A DNA stretch of 64,000 nucleotides from CBDFLD01 sp965249005 (GCA_965249005.1 CBDFLD010000006.1:186001-250000); one strand, 5' to 3'; counted from the stretch's first letter, positions 35,034 through 44,615 are shown. The notes: generated by a model from the sequence alone, not told the origin. A program made the numbers and translations.

Positions 35034-35645
35034 ATGATTTCTCCAATCGCTGCGATTTTCGCACTGTACTTACCGATGGCCGTTCCCCTTGTTTTGGCGT
35101 CCGAACAGTCGGAAAGCAAGAACACGGCTCGCGTCTGCCATCAACTGGTTCAGCACACCAAGGCCATGAATGAAGCGCTGGGAGCGATGGACTACGAAGG
35201 GGCTCAGGGTAATGCGGCCGCTCTGGTGCGTGCAAGCGTGAAGCTCTCGGAGGCCAGTTCGAAAATCTCCGAGCTCTCGAAGCAGTTATGGTCAGCCGTC
35301 GAGGACCGCGATTCTTACGGCGTCCAGGAGGGACTGAAGGATCTCCGTAAAACGGTGGCGACCCTACACTCCCTGGATGGTGAAGCCGGGTTGGGACCCG
35401 TCTGCTCGAGCGTCAATGCGGCGATGCAGGGACTGGAAACCGCGCTTCAGGATGCGGATATCGAGCTGGCGCAAAAGCATCGAGAAGGACTCAAAACGGC
35501 GTCCGGCGAGCTGAGCGAAGTGGCGGCTTCGATCGAGACGGAGACCAAATCGGCAAACGACGGAGTCGACAACATGGACATTGCGCAAGTGAAAAAGTCC
35601 GTGGACGCCCTCAGTCAAACGCTCGCCAAATGTCATGTTCCATGA
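35034..35645 (+). CDS. Small secreted helical protein of unknown function
   Basis: A 203-residue protein with a signal peptide (IAAIFALYLPMAVPLVLAS, cleavage near residue 23). The mature part is almost all helix, with heptad-like Leu/Ala spacing, three Cys (35, 127 and a C-terminal CHVP) and repeated segments such as VKLSEASSKISELSKQL, LKTASGELSEVAASIE and VKKSVDALSQTLAKC. That pattern suggests a four-helix bundle or coiled-coil periplasmic protein. I do not recognise the family. GGAGG lies 10 nt before ATG 35034. Its 3' end overlaps the start of the PIG-L gene by 11 nt, so the two are translationally coupled and may act together. Confidence 0.8.
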   Translation: MISPIAAIFALYLPMAVPLVLASEQSESKNTARVCHQLVQHTKAMNEALGAMDYEGAQGNAAALVRASVKLSEASSKISELSKQLWSAVEDRDSYGVQEGLKDLRKTVATLHSLDGEAGLGPVCSSVNAAMQGLETALQDADIELAQKHREGLKTASGELSEVAASIETETKSANDGVDNMDIAQVKKSVDALSQTLAKCHVP

Positions 35646-36678
35646 TGGCTCCCGTTTTCAACGGGCGCCCCGCGTCGCAACGAATCGCTCGATCCCTGGT
35701 CTCTTGCTGGCGCTCGCGTTTTGCTTGCCACGAGTTGCTCAGGCAGGCGACGTCGCCCGTTTTTCCGCTGCCGCGGAGGGCTGGAGACTTCTGGCAACGC
35801 AGGCCCATCCCGATGATGAGTTGGTGTGGGCAGGCACACTGGCACGATTGAGATCGCAGCTGCGAGATACCCTGACCGTTTCGTTGTTCTGCGCTAGCAC
35901 CTGGACCGGTGCGACTCCGGAGAAGCGTGAAGCCCAGCTGGGTTGTTCGGCGCGCGCGCTGGGCATCGATGCCTTGCTGCAACCCAGGCTTCGGGCGAAG
36001 GATTTTTCCCGGATGCTCGGTGTCGGAGGATCGCTTCCCGAAAACGAGATCTGGCAGCTGATGCGGGCCAGGCTTGTCCCGCTCATCTTCACCGTTCCAC
36101 CTCGCGCCTCGACGCACGAGTCGGAAACCGACTGCCCGCTGTTCGGGCTCGAAACCCGGATCGTGCGCCGGATGAGGGCGCAGCAGCCGCAAGTGGTCCT
36201 CACCTGGGAACCTGGAGGGGCCACGAATCATCCCGAGCACATCATCGTGTCGCATGCGACCACGGCGGCATTCTTTGCCTCCGGGGACCCTGGCTATCCA
36301 ATCAAGGACGTGCCTCCCTACCAACCACAGAAGCTTTACTACTTCGGTATCTTTCCCTTGTTCAATCCTGCCCACGCCTCCTTCGATCACTTGAAGGAGT
36401 GGGAACAACGGGAAGTCCAGCGACGTGCCGAGATGGGAATCGGGATGCCGCCGATCACGCTGTCGGTGGACGTATCGGAGCATCTCGACAAGAAGCAGGA
36501 AGCGACCCGCTGCTACCTGAGATCCGGAGCAACCAGACTTCCCGATCGTTTGACGGTACTTCAGACCGGACCGAACGAGGGGATGGAGTACTTCTATCTC
36601 GCGGCTTCGACGGTAGAATCGACGCGCGGTTCGGAGGAGTCCTTTTTTGATGGGATCGTTGGCCGATCTACGCGCTAG
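35635..36678 (+). CDS. PIG-L (LmbE-like) deacetylase family protein, exported
   Basis: A 347-residue protein with a signal-like segment SIPGLLLALAFCLPRVAQA (residues 19-37). The zinc motif AHPDDE lies near residue 57, and a second metal/active-site segment TNHPEHIIVSHATTAAFF lies near 200. PIG-L enzymes remove acetyl groups from N-acetylglucosamine-containing compounds; an exported member could act on glycans. The frame overlaps the preceding gene by 11 nt. The ATG at 35635 has no strong ribosome-binding site of its own, consistent with coupling. Confidence 0.88.
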   Translation: MFHDGSRFQRAPRVATNRSIPGLLLALAFCLPRVAQAGDVARFSAAAEGWRLLATQAHPDDELVWAGTLARLRSQLRDTLTVSLFCASTWTGATPEKREAQLGCSARALGIDALLQPRLRAKDFSRMLGVGGSLPENEIWQLMRARLVPLIFTVPPRASTHESETDCPLFGLETRIVRRMRAQQPQVVLTWEPGGATNHPEHIIVSHATTAAFFASGDPGYPIKDVPPYQPQKLYYFGIFPLFNPAHASFDHLKEWEQREVQRRAEMGIGMPPITLSVDVSEHLDKKQEATRCYLRSGATRLPDRLTVLQTGPNEGMEYFYLAASTVESTRGSEESFFDGIVGRSTR

Positions 36679-36702
36679 TCTTCGCCGATCCATGGCCGAT
36701 CG

Positions 36703-36915
36703 ATGAAGGAGAGACTGCTTCGTAGCTTGTTTCTTGGACTACTCATTGGGCACGCGACACAGTTGTCTGCCGAGCAGTTCCCACTAGTGGCCACGCGAGT
36801 CTTGCAACCGCCTGTGATCGATGGAGGGATCGAAACGGACGAATGGTCCGGTGCCGCCCGCCTAGGTGGTTTTGCAACCGTCCTCAGTGCAGAGCAGAGG
36901 TTTAGCCAGGTTTGA
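36703..36915 (+). pseudogene. 5' fragment of a secreted CBM9-like domain protein
   Basis: 70 codons remain: a signal peptide (LLRSLFLGLLIGHATQLSAEQ), then the start of a carbohydrate-binding-9/DOMON-like domain (PPVIDGGIETDEWSGAARLGGF), the usual N-terminal module of large secreted sugar-binding proteins. The frame is lost at a stop at 36913, and nothing homologous follows before the IS1380 element. The 143 bp from 36916 to 37058 hold no recognisable gene. The fragment shows that the 3' part of the gene was lost, by deletion or by IS-linked rearrangement. Confidence 0.65.
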
Positions 36916-37058
36916 AGGATGTATGGATCTATCCTAGGTAAAGTAGACCTTGTCAAAGATCGAGTCAAAGACCTCAAAGCATTCAGGGGGCTGAATATCG
37001 ATGATTTCTGTCCTGAATCCCCGCGTCTTATGCATCCGCTGATCGCACCCCGCTGCTA

Positions 37059-38913
37059 GACCCAAAATAAGCGAGGTATGAGCTCGCTCGGAAAATCGTT
37101 TGCCTTTTCCGAATATCTCGTGGATTTCAGCTCCTTGTGCGTAACAGGGAAAGCAAAGAGAAACACAAGAGACAAACCTTCCATTGGTTGTCTGGATCAC
37201 TTGATCTTGTTTGTCTCTGTTATGCCCTTCCTTTCGCCCGCCACTCTTGCTCCGCCGGGGGTACGGGCTCACCCGCCGGCGAGGCGCCTTCAAGTAAACC
37301 TGAGTTGCCTGATATAGTCGAACGTCGCCAAAAAGGTTTCGAGATGCTTGCTATAGGCCAATATCCTGTAAACGAGGCGACGACCGGTTCTTACAATCTG
37401 ACAGGGTATTTGCACAAAGTTCACCAGGAAGCGTTTGAACTCCATCCTCAAGATATCACGACGTACTGTCGGCGCCTGCGTCACCAGGCCATACCAGGCC
37501 TTCAGATTCCACGCCAGCGATGCGATGACCATGTAGGCCCAGTTCGATACCAGACTGTCCGAAGGCATCCTCAAGGCGTTCACTCCACTCTTGAGCTGAC
37601 CGATGACGTTTTCCTGGTTGCAGCGATCGTTGGCAAAAAGGACCACTTCTCCCATCGTCATCTCCCGATCGTTGGTGATGTAGAAGAAGTACCGGACCTC
37701 ATCAAACAGCCGGTGCTCCCCCTTTTCGATCGTGAGGTTCTTCCGAACCACAACCATGCGATAGGTTTTCTTACAGTGTCCGGGACGATAGTCAAACTCG
37801 GCGACCTGCTCGCTCTGCAGGCGGATGTTCTTGAATTCTCTCTCCTTGATTACTTGTTCTTTGACGTTTTCCGGACGGCGCCGTTCTTCGCTCTTGACCT
37901 CATAACGAGGAGGCCGCTCGAGCGGTTTCCATTGTCTCTCCGGCAGGGCATCGGCCATCCCGACCAGGTTCGGCTTGGCGTCATAACCAAAGACAAAACC
38001 AACCCGCTCGTCCCAGCGATCGAAGTTTCTCGTCAGCGAGAAATCCGTGTCGCCCCGAAGCCAGACCTTCGTAAACACCGACGACACCAGATCGATTGCC
38101 CGGTCCATCCACTCGGCCGCTCCGTCGGAAGAGGGACGGTTGCCCGGCCGATTCATCAGATAGAGGACCTCATTCGTATTGGCCAAGGTCACGATCAACG
38201 GTGCGTAACCCCAGATCCCGTTGTAGGCAATGTCCATTCCTTCCTTGCATTCCCCCAAGGTTCCGGCGACGGTCCCGTCCACGTCGATGATGGCCTCCTT
38301 CCGGAAGGAAGCATCCTGCAACTTCCACACCTTGGTTCGGGTTTCATTGATGGTTTCCTGAAGTCCGAAGATCCAATCCTCATCGAAACGACGGAGGAAA
38401 TCTCCAGCCGTCGTGGGATCCGGAATCCTCTCGGCTCCCAGTCCGTTCATGTAGGTCTCATCCTGGCGCAACCGCTCGATATCTTCGAGACAGGTTCCAC
38501 CCGACAAGACGTTGTATGCGATGTTCAGTACATGATCGGATTCCCAGTAAGGAAAGTGGTACTTGAGCAAAACGATGTTTCTGTTGATATCTTTGTCCAA
38601 TCCAAGCTTACACACGAGCTTGTGAATGGCTCCGATACCACCAGATCCGATGGCGCGCGTTCTCTCGGCGATCTCGTAGTAGGTGTTGGAGTCCTTGAAC
38701 ATAGGATCGGACCGGTCCTCAAACTGATTTCTTTCCAACCGGCGTGTAAGATTTTGCTTGTCTCGGAGGAGGATTCTGTGGTTTCTTTTATTCACCTGGA
38801 ATGTGCTCCTTTCGGGATGTCTTGTAAATATATCAAACGCATTTTATCCCGTAACGGCGCACGTTCCAGGGCTTTTCTTCCTCCTCATGCAAAAAATCAC
38901 GCTGGACTAAGGC
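37059..38913 (-). mobile_element. IS1380-family element, copy 1
   Basis: About 1,855 bp with one transposase gene on the minus strand. A ctag lies at each end (37055-37058 and 38914-38917) and may be a 4-bp target duplication. The outermost bases (cccaaaataagcg and, inverted, ccttagtccagcg) are imperfect inverted repeats. The interior from 37060 is nearly identical to 62841-64000. The gene fragments on the two sides are unrelated (CBM9-like 5' end and kinase 3' end), so further rearrangement happened after or during insertion. Confidence 0.88.
37290..38795 (-). CDS. IS1380-family transposase (501 aa)
   Basis: Full-length DDE transposase. Recognisable segments: ERIPDPTTAGDFLRRF near residue 122, IIDVDGTVAGTLGECKEGM near 167 with the first catalytic Asp, YNGIWGYAPLIVTL near 190, LRGDTDFSLTRNFDRW near 247 with the second Asp, and a C-terminal NQENVIGQLKSGVNALRMP near 395 with the catalytic Glu. 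The frame is intact. The second copy (63070 onward) differs by at least one residue, Glu versus Asp near residue 293, so transposition between the two sites was recent. Confidence 0.95.
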   Translation of the reverse strand: MNKRNHRILLRDKQNLTRRLERNQFEDRSDPMFKDSNTYYEIAERTRAIGSGGIGAIHKLVCKLGLDKDINRNIVLLKYHFPYWESDHVLNIAYNVLSGGTCLEDIERLRQDETYMNGLGAERIPDPTTAGDFLRRFDEDWIFGLQETINETRTKVWKLQDASFRKEAIIDVDGTVAGTLGECKEGMDIAYNGIWGYAPLIVTLANTNEVLYLMNRPGNRPSSDGAAEWMDRAIDLVSSVFTKVWLRGDTDFSLTRNFDRWDERVGFVFGYDAKPNLVGMADALPERQWKPLERPPRYEVKSEERRRPENVKEQVIKEREFKNIRLQSEQVAEFDYRPGHCKKTYRMVVVRKNLTIEKGEHRLFDEVRYFFYITNDREMTMGEVVLFANDRCNQENVIGQLKSGVNALRMPSDSLVSNWAYMVIASLAWNLKAWYGLVTQAPTVRRDILRMEFKRFLVNFVQIPCQIVRTGRRLVYRILAYSKHLETFLATFDYIRQLRFT

Positions 38914-38917
38914 CTAG

Positions 38918-39137
38918 TGGCCCAATCGCCGTGAAAGCAGAGCCGGAGTTCGACGCGGCAAAACCACAGCTGCTCTTCGAGGGGCAATATCTGACGTGGA
39001 AAAATGCCGCCAACTACGACATCTCACCCGACGGAAAGCGGTTTCTGATGGTCCAGGCAGTGTACCCGCCAACCCCAATCAACTTCGTCCTCAACTTGTC
39101 TGAAGAGATCAAGCGGCTGGTGCCGGTGGATAACTGA
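38918..39137 (+). pseudogene. 3' tail of a Ser/Thr kinase-PD40 gene
   Basis: About 70 codons ending YDISPDGKRFLMVQ, then EEIKRLVPVDN and a stop. The end of the kinase gene at 48722 reads YDIHPNGQRFLMLK, then EELKRLVPTDN, so this is the last beta-propeller blade and tail of a paralogous kinase. The 5' part is gone; the IS1380 element abuts the fragment. No product is expected. Confidence 0.85.
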
Positions 39138-39138
39138 C

Positions 39139-39240
39139 ATGATCGGCAAGACGATTCGCATTGCAAGATCCTGGAGAAGTTCGGTGGCGGTGGCATGGGT
39201 GTGGTTGACGCCGAAAGACAGATCCGAGTTGGGACAGCTC
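39139..39240 (+). pseudogene. 5' fragment of another Ser/Thr kinase gene, frameshifted
   Basis: Starts ATG 39139 with MIGKTIR; after a 1-nt frameshift it reads CKILEKFGGGGMGVVDAE, the glycine-rich loop of a bacterial Ser/Thr kinase. It begins 2 nt after the stop of the preceding kinase tail, showing that kinases once stood in tandem here. Homology fades by about 39240 and the patatin-like gene follows. Confidence 0.75.
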
Positions 39241-39290
39241 CGAAACGTGTAGCGTTCATGCCATTCCTCAACTGATTACGGTGGCAAATT

Positions 39291-41321
39291 ATGGAGAGAT
39301 GGAGAAGCCTGCTGAGAAAGATTCGGGATCGTCTTATAAGGTTCCGAACGTGGTATCGGGAGAGATGGGCAATTCTACGACCGGCCTGGTTCGCTGGGCT
39401 GATTACGCTTCTGGTTTCCATTGCGATTCAAGTACCACAGGCAAGGGACGCGCTGGTTAACGTTGCTGCGGTCAACAGTTTCGCTCATCTCATTCTGCTT
39501 GTGACTCTCATCATCTTTGCCTTCTGCAGCTTTTACTTCCCCAGAGCACTCTTCTATGTCCAATATGGGATTACTCCCCAGAACTCGGAGGATCGATTCG
39601 AGAAGTGGAGGCGATGGACGGCCCGAATCATTGGAACGGTGCCTCTGGTTTCGGTTGCGCTGGCATATCTGCGGAGTAATGAGGTTCTTGTCGGATTCTT
39701 CTACCTCTTCGTTTCCAGCGGTTTTCTCGTTTTCCTCGTTTATCGTCGGACGAGGATATTCCGAAGATATGGGAATTCGATGGTCAAGCTCCACGATGAT
39801 CTGCCCAGTGGTACAAGGCGCGGCGTTATCGTCCTGCTAGCTGCTTCCTTCATACTACTTCTTGTTTTTCTCCTGTCCCCCGTTTCAGCCCCGCAAGCAA
39901 TCGGCCCGATAGGAATCATCTTCATCGCGTTTTCCTCATGGATTGCCGTTGGAAGCATGGTCCTTACCTATCCGACCTATCGATACCAATTGCCGTCCCT
40001 TGTCCTTATCGCTGCTGCGGTCGCTGCTCTTTTCAGCCTGTGGAACGACAATCATCAAGTTCGCTCAGGAATTGTTGAGGAGAAAGAGTGGAGGCGCGAG
40101 ACGTTTGACGAACACTTCCAAGGTTGGCTGAAGGAGAAACGGCAAAGCGGGACGACGGCGTCGCATACAGAATCCATGCCTGTATTCGTGGTTGCTGCGG
40201 AGGGAGGCGGTATCCGGGCTGCCTACTGGACGGCTTCTATTTTAGCACGGATTCAAGAAGCATACCCCACATTTGCCGATCATCTCTACGCCATTAGTGG
40301 CGTTTCCGGTGGTAGCCTCGGTGGAGCCATCTTCACATCTCTAATAGCGGACCAAGCCGTTCGCGGGGTGGATAACCACGGCACTCGATCCAGGAGCGTG
40401 GAATCCAATATCCTCGCGACAACGCGGGGCATCGTGGGTGCAGATTTTCTCGGGCCGGCGCTCGCCGGCATGCTGTATCCGGACTTCCTTCAGCGTTTTC
40501 TCCCATTTTGGGGTGACTGGGTACTTCCGGATCGGGCGAAGTATCTCGAACAAGCCTGGGAAAAGGCATGGCAAGAATCAACCGATAGCAACCGTTTTGC
40601 CGAGAATTTTCGAAACCTGTGGAGACCCGAAGAAATCAAGTACAGCATTCCCTCCCTCTTTATGAATGGCACCTGGGTCGAGGATGGGACAAGAAACGTC
40701 ACCAGCAACCTGGTCCCGAAACAACCCATGACACGGTTCGTGAAACTCGACGATGCGGTGGCTCGTCTACGAAAACCGATTCGACTCAGCACTGCGGTGC
40801 ACATGAGTTCTCGTTTTACCTACGTGAGCCCGGCGGGAACGGTGAATCAACCGAAGGGCGACCTTCACGTTGTGGACGGCGGATATTATGAGAACTCAGG
40901 CGCGCTGACTGCGGCCGAAATTGTCGACTCGATCACCACCTTTTGTGAGCGGAGTGAAAACAGTGGCATCTGTAGTCAACTCGAGCCCGTTGCACTCATC
41001 ATCAGCAACAATCCAAGTAATCCAAACCGGCTTGCCGAAGGCTCCCAAGATCAGAAGAAAGTGCCGAGGATTCTCTTTCAGTATTTCTCCCCGCTTTGGA
41101 CTCTGCTAAACGCGCGAACAGCGCATGGCTTCAGAGCTGAAGACTACCTCAAAGCGGTCGCAGGTTCCGAGAGAACGATTCGCTTTCAGCTCAAATCGAC
41201 GGGGGATGAGACGGTCCCGTTGGGATGGATGTTGTCGGAAAGGACGGAGAGTGAAATCAATGATCAAGTGGATCAGCTTGCCGAGCTTGGCAAGATTGGC
41301 AGGTTCCTGCAAAGCGAATAG
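39291..41321 (+). CDS. Membrane-anchored patatin-like phospholipase
   Basis: A 676-residue protein. The N-terminal 250 residues hold about six hydrophobic helices (for example FAGLITLLVSIAIQV, LILLVTLIIFAFCSF, VLLAASFILLLVFLL, LPSLVLIAAAVAALF). The C-terminal catalytic domain has all patatin signatures: the oxyanion segment AAEGGGIRAAYW near residue 302, the nucleophile elbow SGVSGGSLGG near 337, and the catalytic DGG in VVDGGYYENSG near 527. It should be a lipid acyl hydrolase facing the membrane. The gene is intact amid kinase remnants and IS elements, which suggests it is newer than its surroundings or under selection. Membrane patatin-like effectors occur in some anti-phage systems, but no sensor gene is visible here. 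Confidence 0.88.
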   Translation: MERWRSLLRKIRDRLIRFRTWYRERWAILRPAWFAGLITLLVSIAIQVPQARDALVNVAAVNSFAHLILLVTLIIFAFCSFYFPRALFYVQYGITPQNSEDRFEKWRRWTARIIGTVPLVSVALAYLRSNEVLVGFFYLFVSSGFLVFLVYRRTRIFRRYGNSMVKLHDDLPSGTRRGVIVLLAASFILLLVFLLSPVSAPQAIGPIGIIFIAFSSWIAVGSMVLTYPTYRYQLPSLVLIAAAVAALFSLWNDNHQVRSGIVEEKEWRRETFDEHFQGWLKEKRQSGTTASHTESMPVFVVAAEGGGIRAAYWTASILARIQEAYPTFADHLYAISGVSGGSLGGAIFTSLIADQAVRGVDNHGTRSRSVESNILATTRGIVGADFLGPALAGMLYPDFLQRFLPFWGDWVLPDRAKYLEQAWEKAWQESTDSNRFAENFRNLWRPEEIKYSIPSLFMNGTWVEDGTRNVTSNLVPKQPMTRFVKLDDAVARLRKPIRLSTAVHMSSRFTYVSPAGTVNQPKGDLHVVDGGYYENSGALTAAEIVDSITTFCERSENSGICSQLEPVALIISNNPSNPNRLAEGSQDQKKVPRILFQYFSPLWTLLNARTAHGFRAEDYLKAVAGSERTIRFQLKSTGDETVPLGWMLSERTESEINDQVDQLAELGKIGRFLQSE

Positions 41322-41464
41322 TAGCGTCTGCCTGCGATTCCCCGACAGTCGGAGCGCTAGATCGTGAGAAGTTTCATGGCAAATCCTGCTCAGTTTTCCC
41401 TATAGACCGGTTCATTCTGCTATCCTACCCTTTGCATTACACCCACCAAATCCAAGGAGCCGTC

Positions 41465-42028
41465 ATGGCTCTAGCTGACGGGACACGGCTTGGTCCTTAC
41501 GAGATCCTCTCGCCGCTCGGCGCGGGAGGTATGGGCGAAGTGTACCGTGCCAAGGATACGAAGCTGCATCGAGAGGTAGCGATCAAGGTGCTGCCCGAAG
41601 TTTTCTCGCAGGATCGGGAGCGCCTGGTGAGGTTTCAACGAGAGGCGCGGCTTCTGGCATCGCTCAATCATCCGAATATCGGGGCAATATACGGGCTGGA
41701 AGAATCGGATGGGGTGCGGTTTTTGGTGCTGGAGTTGGTGTCGGGCCAGACTCTGGCGGAGAGACTGGAGAAAGGACGGTTGCCTGTAGATGAAGCGCTG
41801 CAAGTCTGTCAACGGATTGCTGAAGGATTGGAAGCCGCCCATGAAAGAGGAGTGATTCATCGAGATCTGAAACCGGCCAATGTGATGGTTTCTTCGGAAG
41901 CAAGAGTCAAGATATTGGACTTTGGTCTAGCGAAGGCGTTCACGGGCGATGTGTCGAGCAGCGATCCAGCCAATTCACCGACGGTGACCGGGACGCGTGG
42001 AGGGGTTATTCTCGGCACGGCATTCTAC
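41465..42028 (+). pseudogene. 5' part of a split Ser/Thr protein kinase gene (kinase N- and central lobe)
   Basis: Starts at ATG 41465 behind AAGGAG. The kinase domain begins at once: LGAGGMGEVYRA (glycine loop), EVAIKVLPE (ATP-site Lys), HRDLKPANVM (catalytic loop), ILDFGLAKAF (metal-binding Asp). It breaks at GTAFY, just where the activation segment should read GTAxYMSPEQARG. The missing YMSPEQARG resumes in the correct relative frame at 46630. The intervening 4,606 bp are therefore an insertion; the joined frame is 2,652 nt, 883 residues. The uninterrupted read-through into the insert adds only PGFPI before a stop. Such kinases fused to a PD40 propeller are typical of Acidobacteriota. Confidence 0.88.
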
Positions 42029-43503
42029 CCCGGATTTCCAATTTGAATGAAATATAGCAACCTTTCAGCCGCCTTCGGCATCCCTATTTATAAGCGTCGG
42101 AGAATGATAAGGACACATTGGAGGGCAACACCCGATGGGTGAAAAAGAACGAAAGGGGTTTCAACTCAGCTTTAACGGATTACTCAAAGTTGATTTTCAG
42201 GGATCGCGAGTCACCTCCGAGGGTGGCCTGATTCTGGTCCGCGAGTTGGACGAACGGCTGGGGATGGGACGACTCATAGACGAGCATCTCAACGACACGC
42301 GGCAAGGCTTGAACAAACAGTTCCCGCTCGTCGATCTGCTGCGGCAATCGGTCTATAGTCGCCTGGCAGGCTACGAAGACCTTAACGATGCCGCGCGGGT
42401 CTCAGTTGATCCGACCTTTCGCTTGATCGGCTCGAAGAAAAACTGGGATCGCGGTGCGGCGCTGACCTCGACGTTACACTGGTTCGAGACGGAGCTGCTG
42501 ACGCGAGAAGAGAATCTGATCGGGCTGATGGCTCTGAACCGAGAGACACTCGCACAGGCCGAGGCTCTGGACAAGTCTGATCGCGTAGTGTTGGATATGG
42601 ACTCAAGCGAGAGTCCGGTGCATGGTCAGCAGGAAGGCAGCGCCTACAATGGCCACTTCGAGTCCGTGTGTTACCATCCGCTGTTTCTGTTCAATAGTCA
42701 CGGGGACTGTCTGGCGGCCAAGCTGCGGCCGGGTAACGTGCATAGCGCCGAGGACTGGGACGAGCTTCTGTTGCCGGAGATCGATTTTCAACAGGAGCAA
42801 GGCAAAGAGATCGTCTTTCGAGCAGACGCCGCCTTCGCCAAGCCAGAGGTTTACGAGACCCTGGAAGAGCGCGGCGTTCAGTATGCCATACGCATCCCGT
42901 CCAACAAGAGCCTGGAGTGGGAGATTGCCGACATCCTGTTTCGTCCTCCAGGTCGGCCCAGCCGCAAGCCACTGGTGCGCTACAAGAGCTTCCGCTATCA
43001 GGCCGAAAGCTGGTCGAGGCCGCGACGGATCGTCGCCAAGGTCGAGCATCACCAGGGCGAGTTGTTCCCGCGGGTCGGGTTCATTGTCACGAACATGAGC
43101 TTGCCGAGCCGCTCGGTGGTGAGGTTCTACAACAAGCGCGGCACGGCGGAGCAATGGATCAAAGAAGGCAAGCAGGCGACGCATTGGACGCGGCTGTCCT
43201 GCCATCGCTTCCGTGCGAATGAAGTGCGCCTGCAGTTGAGCGTGCTCGCCTACAACCTAGGCAACCTATGGCGGCGACTCGGGCTACCACCCCGGATCAA
43301 GAGCTGGTCGCTCACGAGCTTGCAGCACCGGTTGATGAAGACTGGCGGAAGGCTGGTCAAGCACGCGCGGTACTACTGGTTGCTCTTGGCCGAGGGGCAT
43401 CTGGACCGTCGGTTGTTTGGTGAAATGCTCAGGCGGATCTGGGCCTTGCCGCTGCCAAGCGGTTAGCCGCCCGGCTTGCAAGTCCGGAATTGGAATGCCA
43501 TGG
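42029..43503 (+). mobile_element. IS1380-family element, second type
   Basis: About 1,475 bp. The left end cccggatttccaatt and the inverted right end ccatggcattccaatt share the core ttccaatt and neighbouring GG, giving imperfect inverted repeats. The bases outside the two ends (ctac and aagg) do not match, so the right flank is not the original target. It is a different lineage from the IS1380 element at 37059. Confidence 0.7.
42135..43466 (+). CDS. IS1380-family transposase (443 aa)
   Basis: Intact DDE transposase. Segments typical of IS1380: SEGGLILVRELDERLG near residue 30, LLRQSVYSRLAGYEDLNDA near 68, VVLDMDSSESPVHGQQEGSA near 153 with the first catalytic Asp, CYHPLFLFNSHGDCLAAKLRPGN starting near 178 (read in two blocks), EIVFRADAAFAKPE near 226, and the C-terminal YNKRGTAEQWIKEGKQA near 336 with the Glu. 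Full family length suggests it may be active. It is clearly different in sequence from the 501-residue transposase of the other IS1380 element in this window. Confidence 0.95.
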   Translation: MGEKERKGFQLSFNGLLKVDFQGSRVTSEGGLILVRELDERLGMGRLIDEHLNDTRQGLNKQFPLVDLLRQSVYSRLAGYEDLNDAARVSVDPTFRLIGSKKNWDRGAALTSTLHWFETELLTREENLIGLMALNRETLAQAEALDKSDRVVLDMDSSESPVHGQQEGSAYNGHFESVCYHPLFLFNSHGDCLAAKLRPGNVHSAEDWDELLLPEIDFQQEQGKEIVFRADAAFAKPEVYETLEERGVQYAIRIPSNKSLEWEIADILFRPPGRPSRKPLVRYKSFRYQAESWSRPRRIVAKVEHHQGELFPRVGFIVTNMSLPSRSVVRFYNKRGTAEQWIKEGKQATHWTRLSCHRFRANEVRLQLSVLAYNLGNLWRRLGLPPRIKSWSLTSLQHRLMKTGGRLVKHARYYWLLLAEGHLDRRLFGEMLRRIWALPLPSG

Positions 43504-44608
43504 AAGGAGTGTGGCGATGTGTCTGGAAAATCGCCCACGCAGGAGTGAGAAGGTCTACTACCACGGCGACAACGGGTCATTGGGATGCGTTGACTGGATC
43601 CATGGTTGGTCTGAGGCCGGGATTTTCTTGCTCCCATGGTGGCTCGAGACTATTATGTTGGGAACCGAGATCCAAATTGGAAATTCCGGGTTATACGACT
43701 TTACCCGTGAGGGGATCAATAGGGGTATCCGATATTGCGAGCTGGCCCTATCGCTAGACACTGACTACGCGCTGGCCCGTGCGGGATTGGCAAAGAGCTA
43801 CTTGGCCCTTGCGACTTTGGGGTTGGAATCAGCACGGGAAGTCATACCCAAAGCAAAGGAGGAAGCACGCAAAGCGCTAAATCTGGATGCCGACCTCGCC
43901 GAGGCTCATTCGGTCTTGGGAGGAATCCTGCACTTTTTCGAATGGGATTGGGAAGGTGCTGAAGATCACTTTAGGAGAGCTATTAGCCTCAGCCCTAACA
44001 ACCCATTGATCCGTACTATGTATGCGGAGCATCTGTCACATCTGAGCAGATTCGACGATGCAATTGCCGAGGCCGAAAGAGCCGTACAGCTTGACCCCAT
44101 CTCCGTTGAATCGAACCGGATGTTGGCAATGGCTTTGTACTTCGCGCGGCGCCACGATGACTCGATCAAGCAGTGCAACAAGACAATCAACCTCGACTCC
44201 ACTTTCGTGCTGATCTACTGGTTTCTTGGAATGAATCACATTGCAAAAGGTGATTTTGATGATGCCATTGTGGCGATTGAGCGCGGTTACGATTTAGACG
44301 AGGATAACCCGATTAGTCAGCCCCTGGTTGCCGATATCTACGCAATGGTGGGACGAAATCAAGAGGCCCGCGATATGCTGGAAGAACTAAAAGAAAGGAG
44401 GAAGCAAGAAGAATTCTCACCGTATCTTATAGGTGGTGTCCATTTTTTTCTTGGTGAGACGGATGATGCCTTTGAATGGCTCAATAAGGCGTATGAGGAG
44501 AAGGACGTTCTGCTTTCAATGATGGACGTCCACCCCTTAATGGATACCATCCGCGACGACCCTCGGTTCCAGGACCTGCTGCGCCGAATGAACTTCCCTG
44601 AGCGATAA
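43504..44608 (+). pseudogene. 3' part of a kinase- or cyclase-linked TPR protein
   Basis: From about 43696 the frame encodes tandem tetratricopeptide repeats (INRGIRYCELALSLDTDYALA, ARKALNLDADLAEAHSVLGG, AERAVQLDPISVESNRMLA, KTINLDSTFVLIYWFLG) and ends with DDPRFQDLLRRMNFPER. That ending is typical of Acidobacterial proteins in which an N-terminal kinase or winged-helix domain precedes TPRs. No kinase domain or credible start precedes the repeats: residues encoded by 43504-43690 look random. I read it as a truncated gene lying next to the IS right end. A short product from an internal start cannot be ruled out. Confidence 0.75.
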
Positions 44609-44615
44609 ACCAACG

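Noticed and set aside
36934..37293. Minus-strand frame of 119 codons at the right side of IS1380 copy 1
   Set aside because: Its first part is IS noncoding sequence, also found at 62858-63073; the rest matches no family I recognise.
37137..39137. Open frame of 666 codons on the plus strand across the IS1380 element
   Set aside because: Most of it is antisense to the transposase. Only the last 70 codons (38918-39137) are real, as the tail of a kinase gene.
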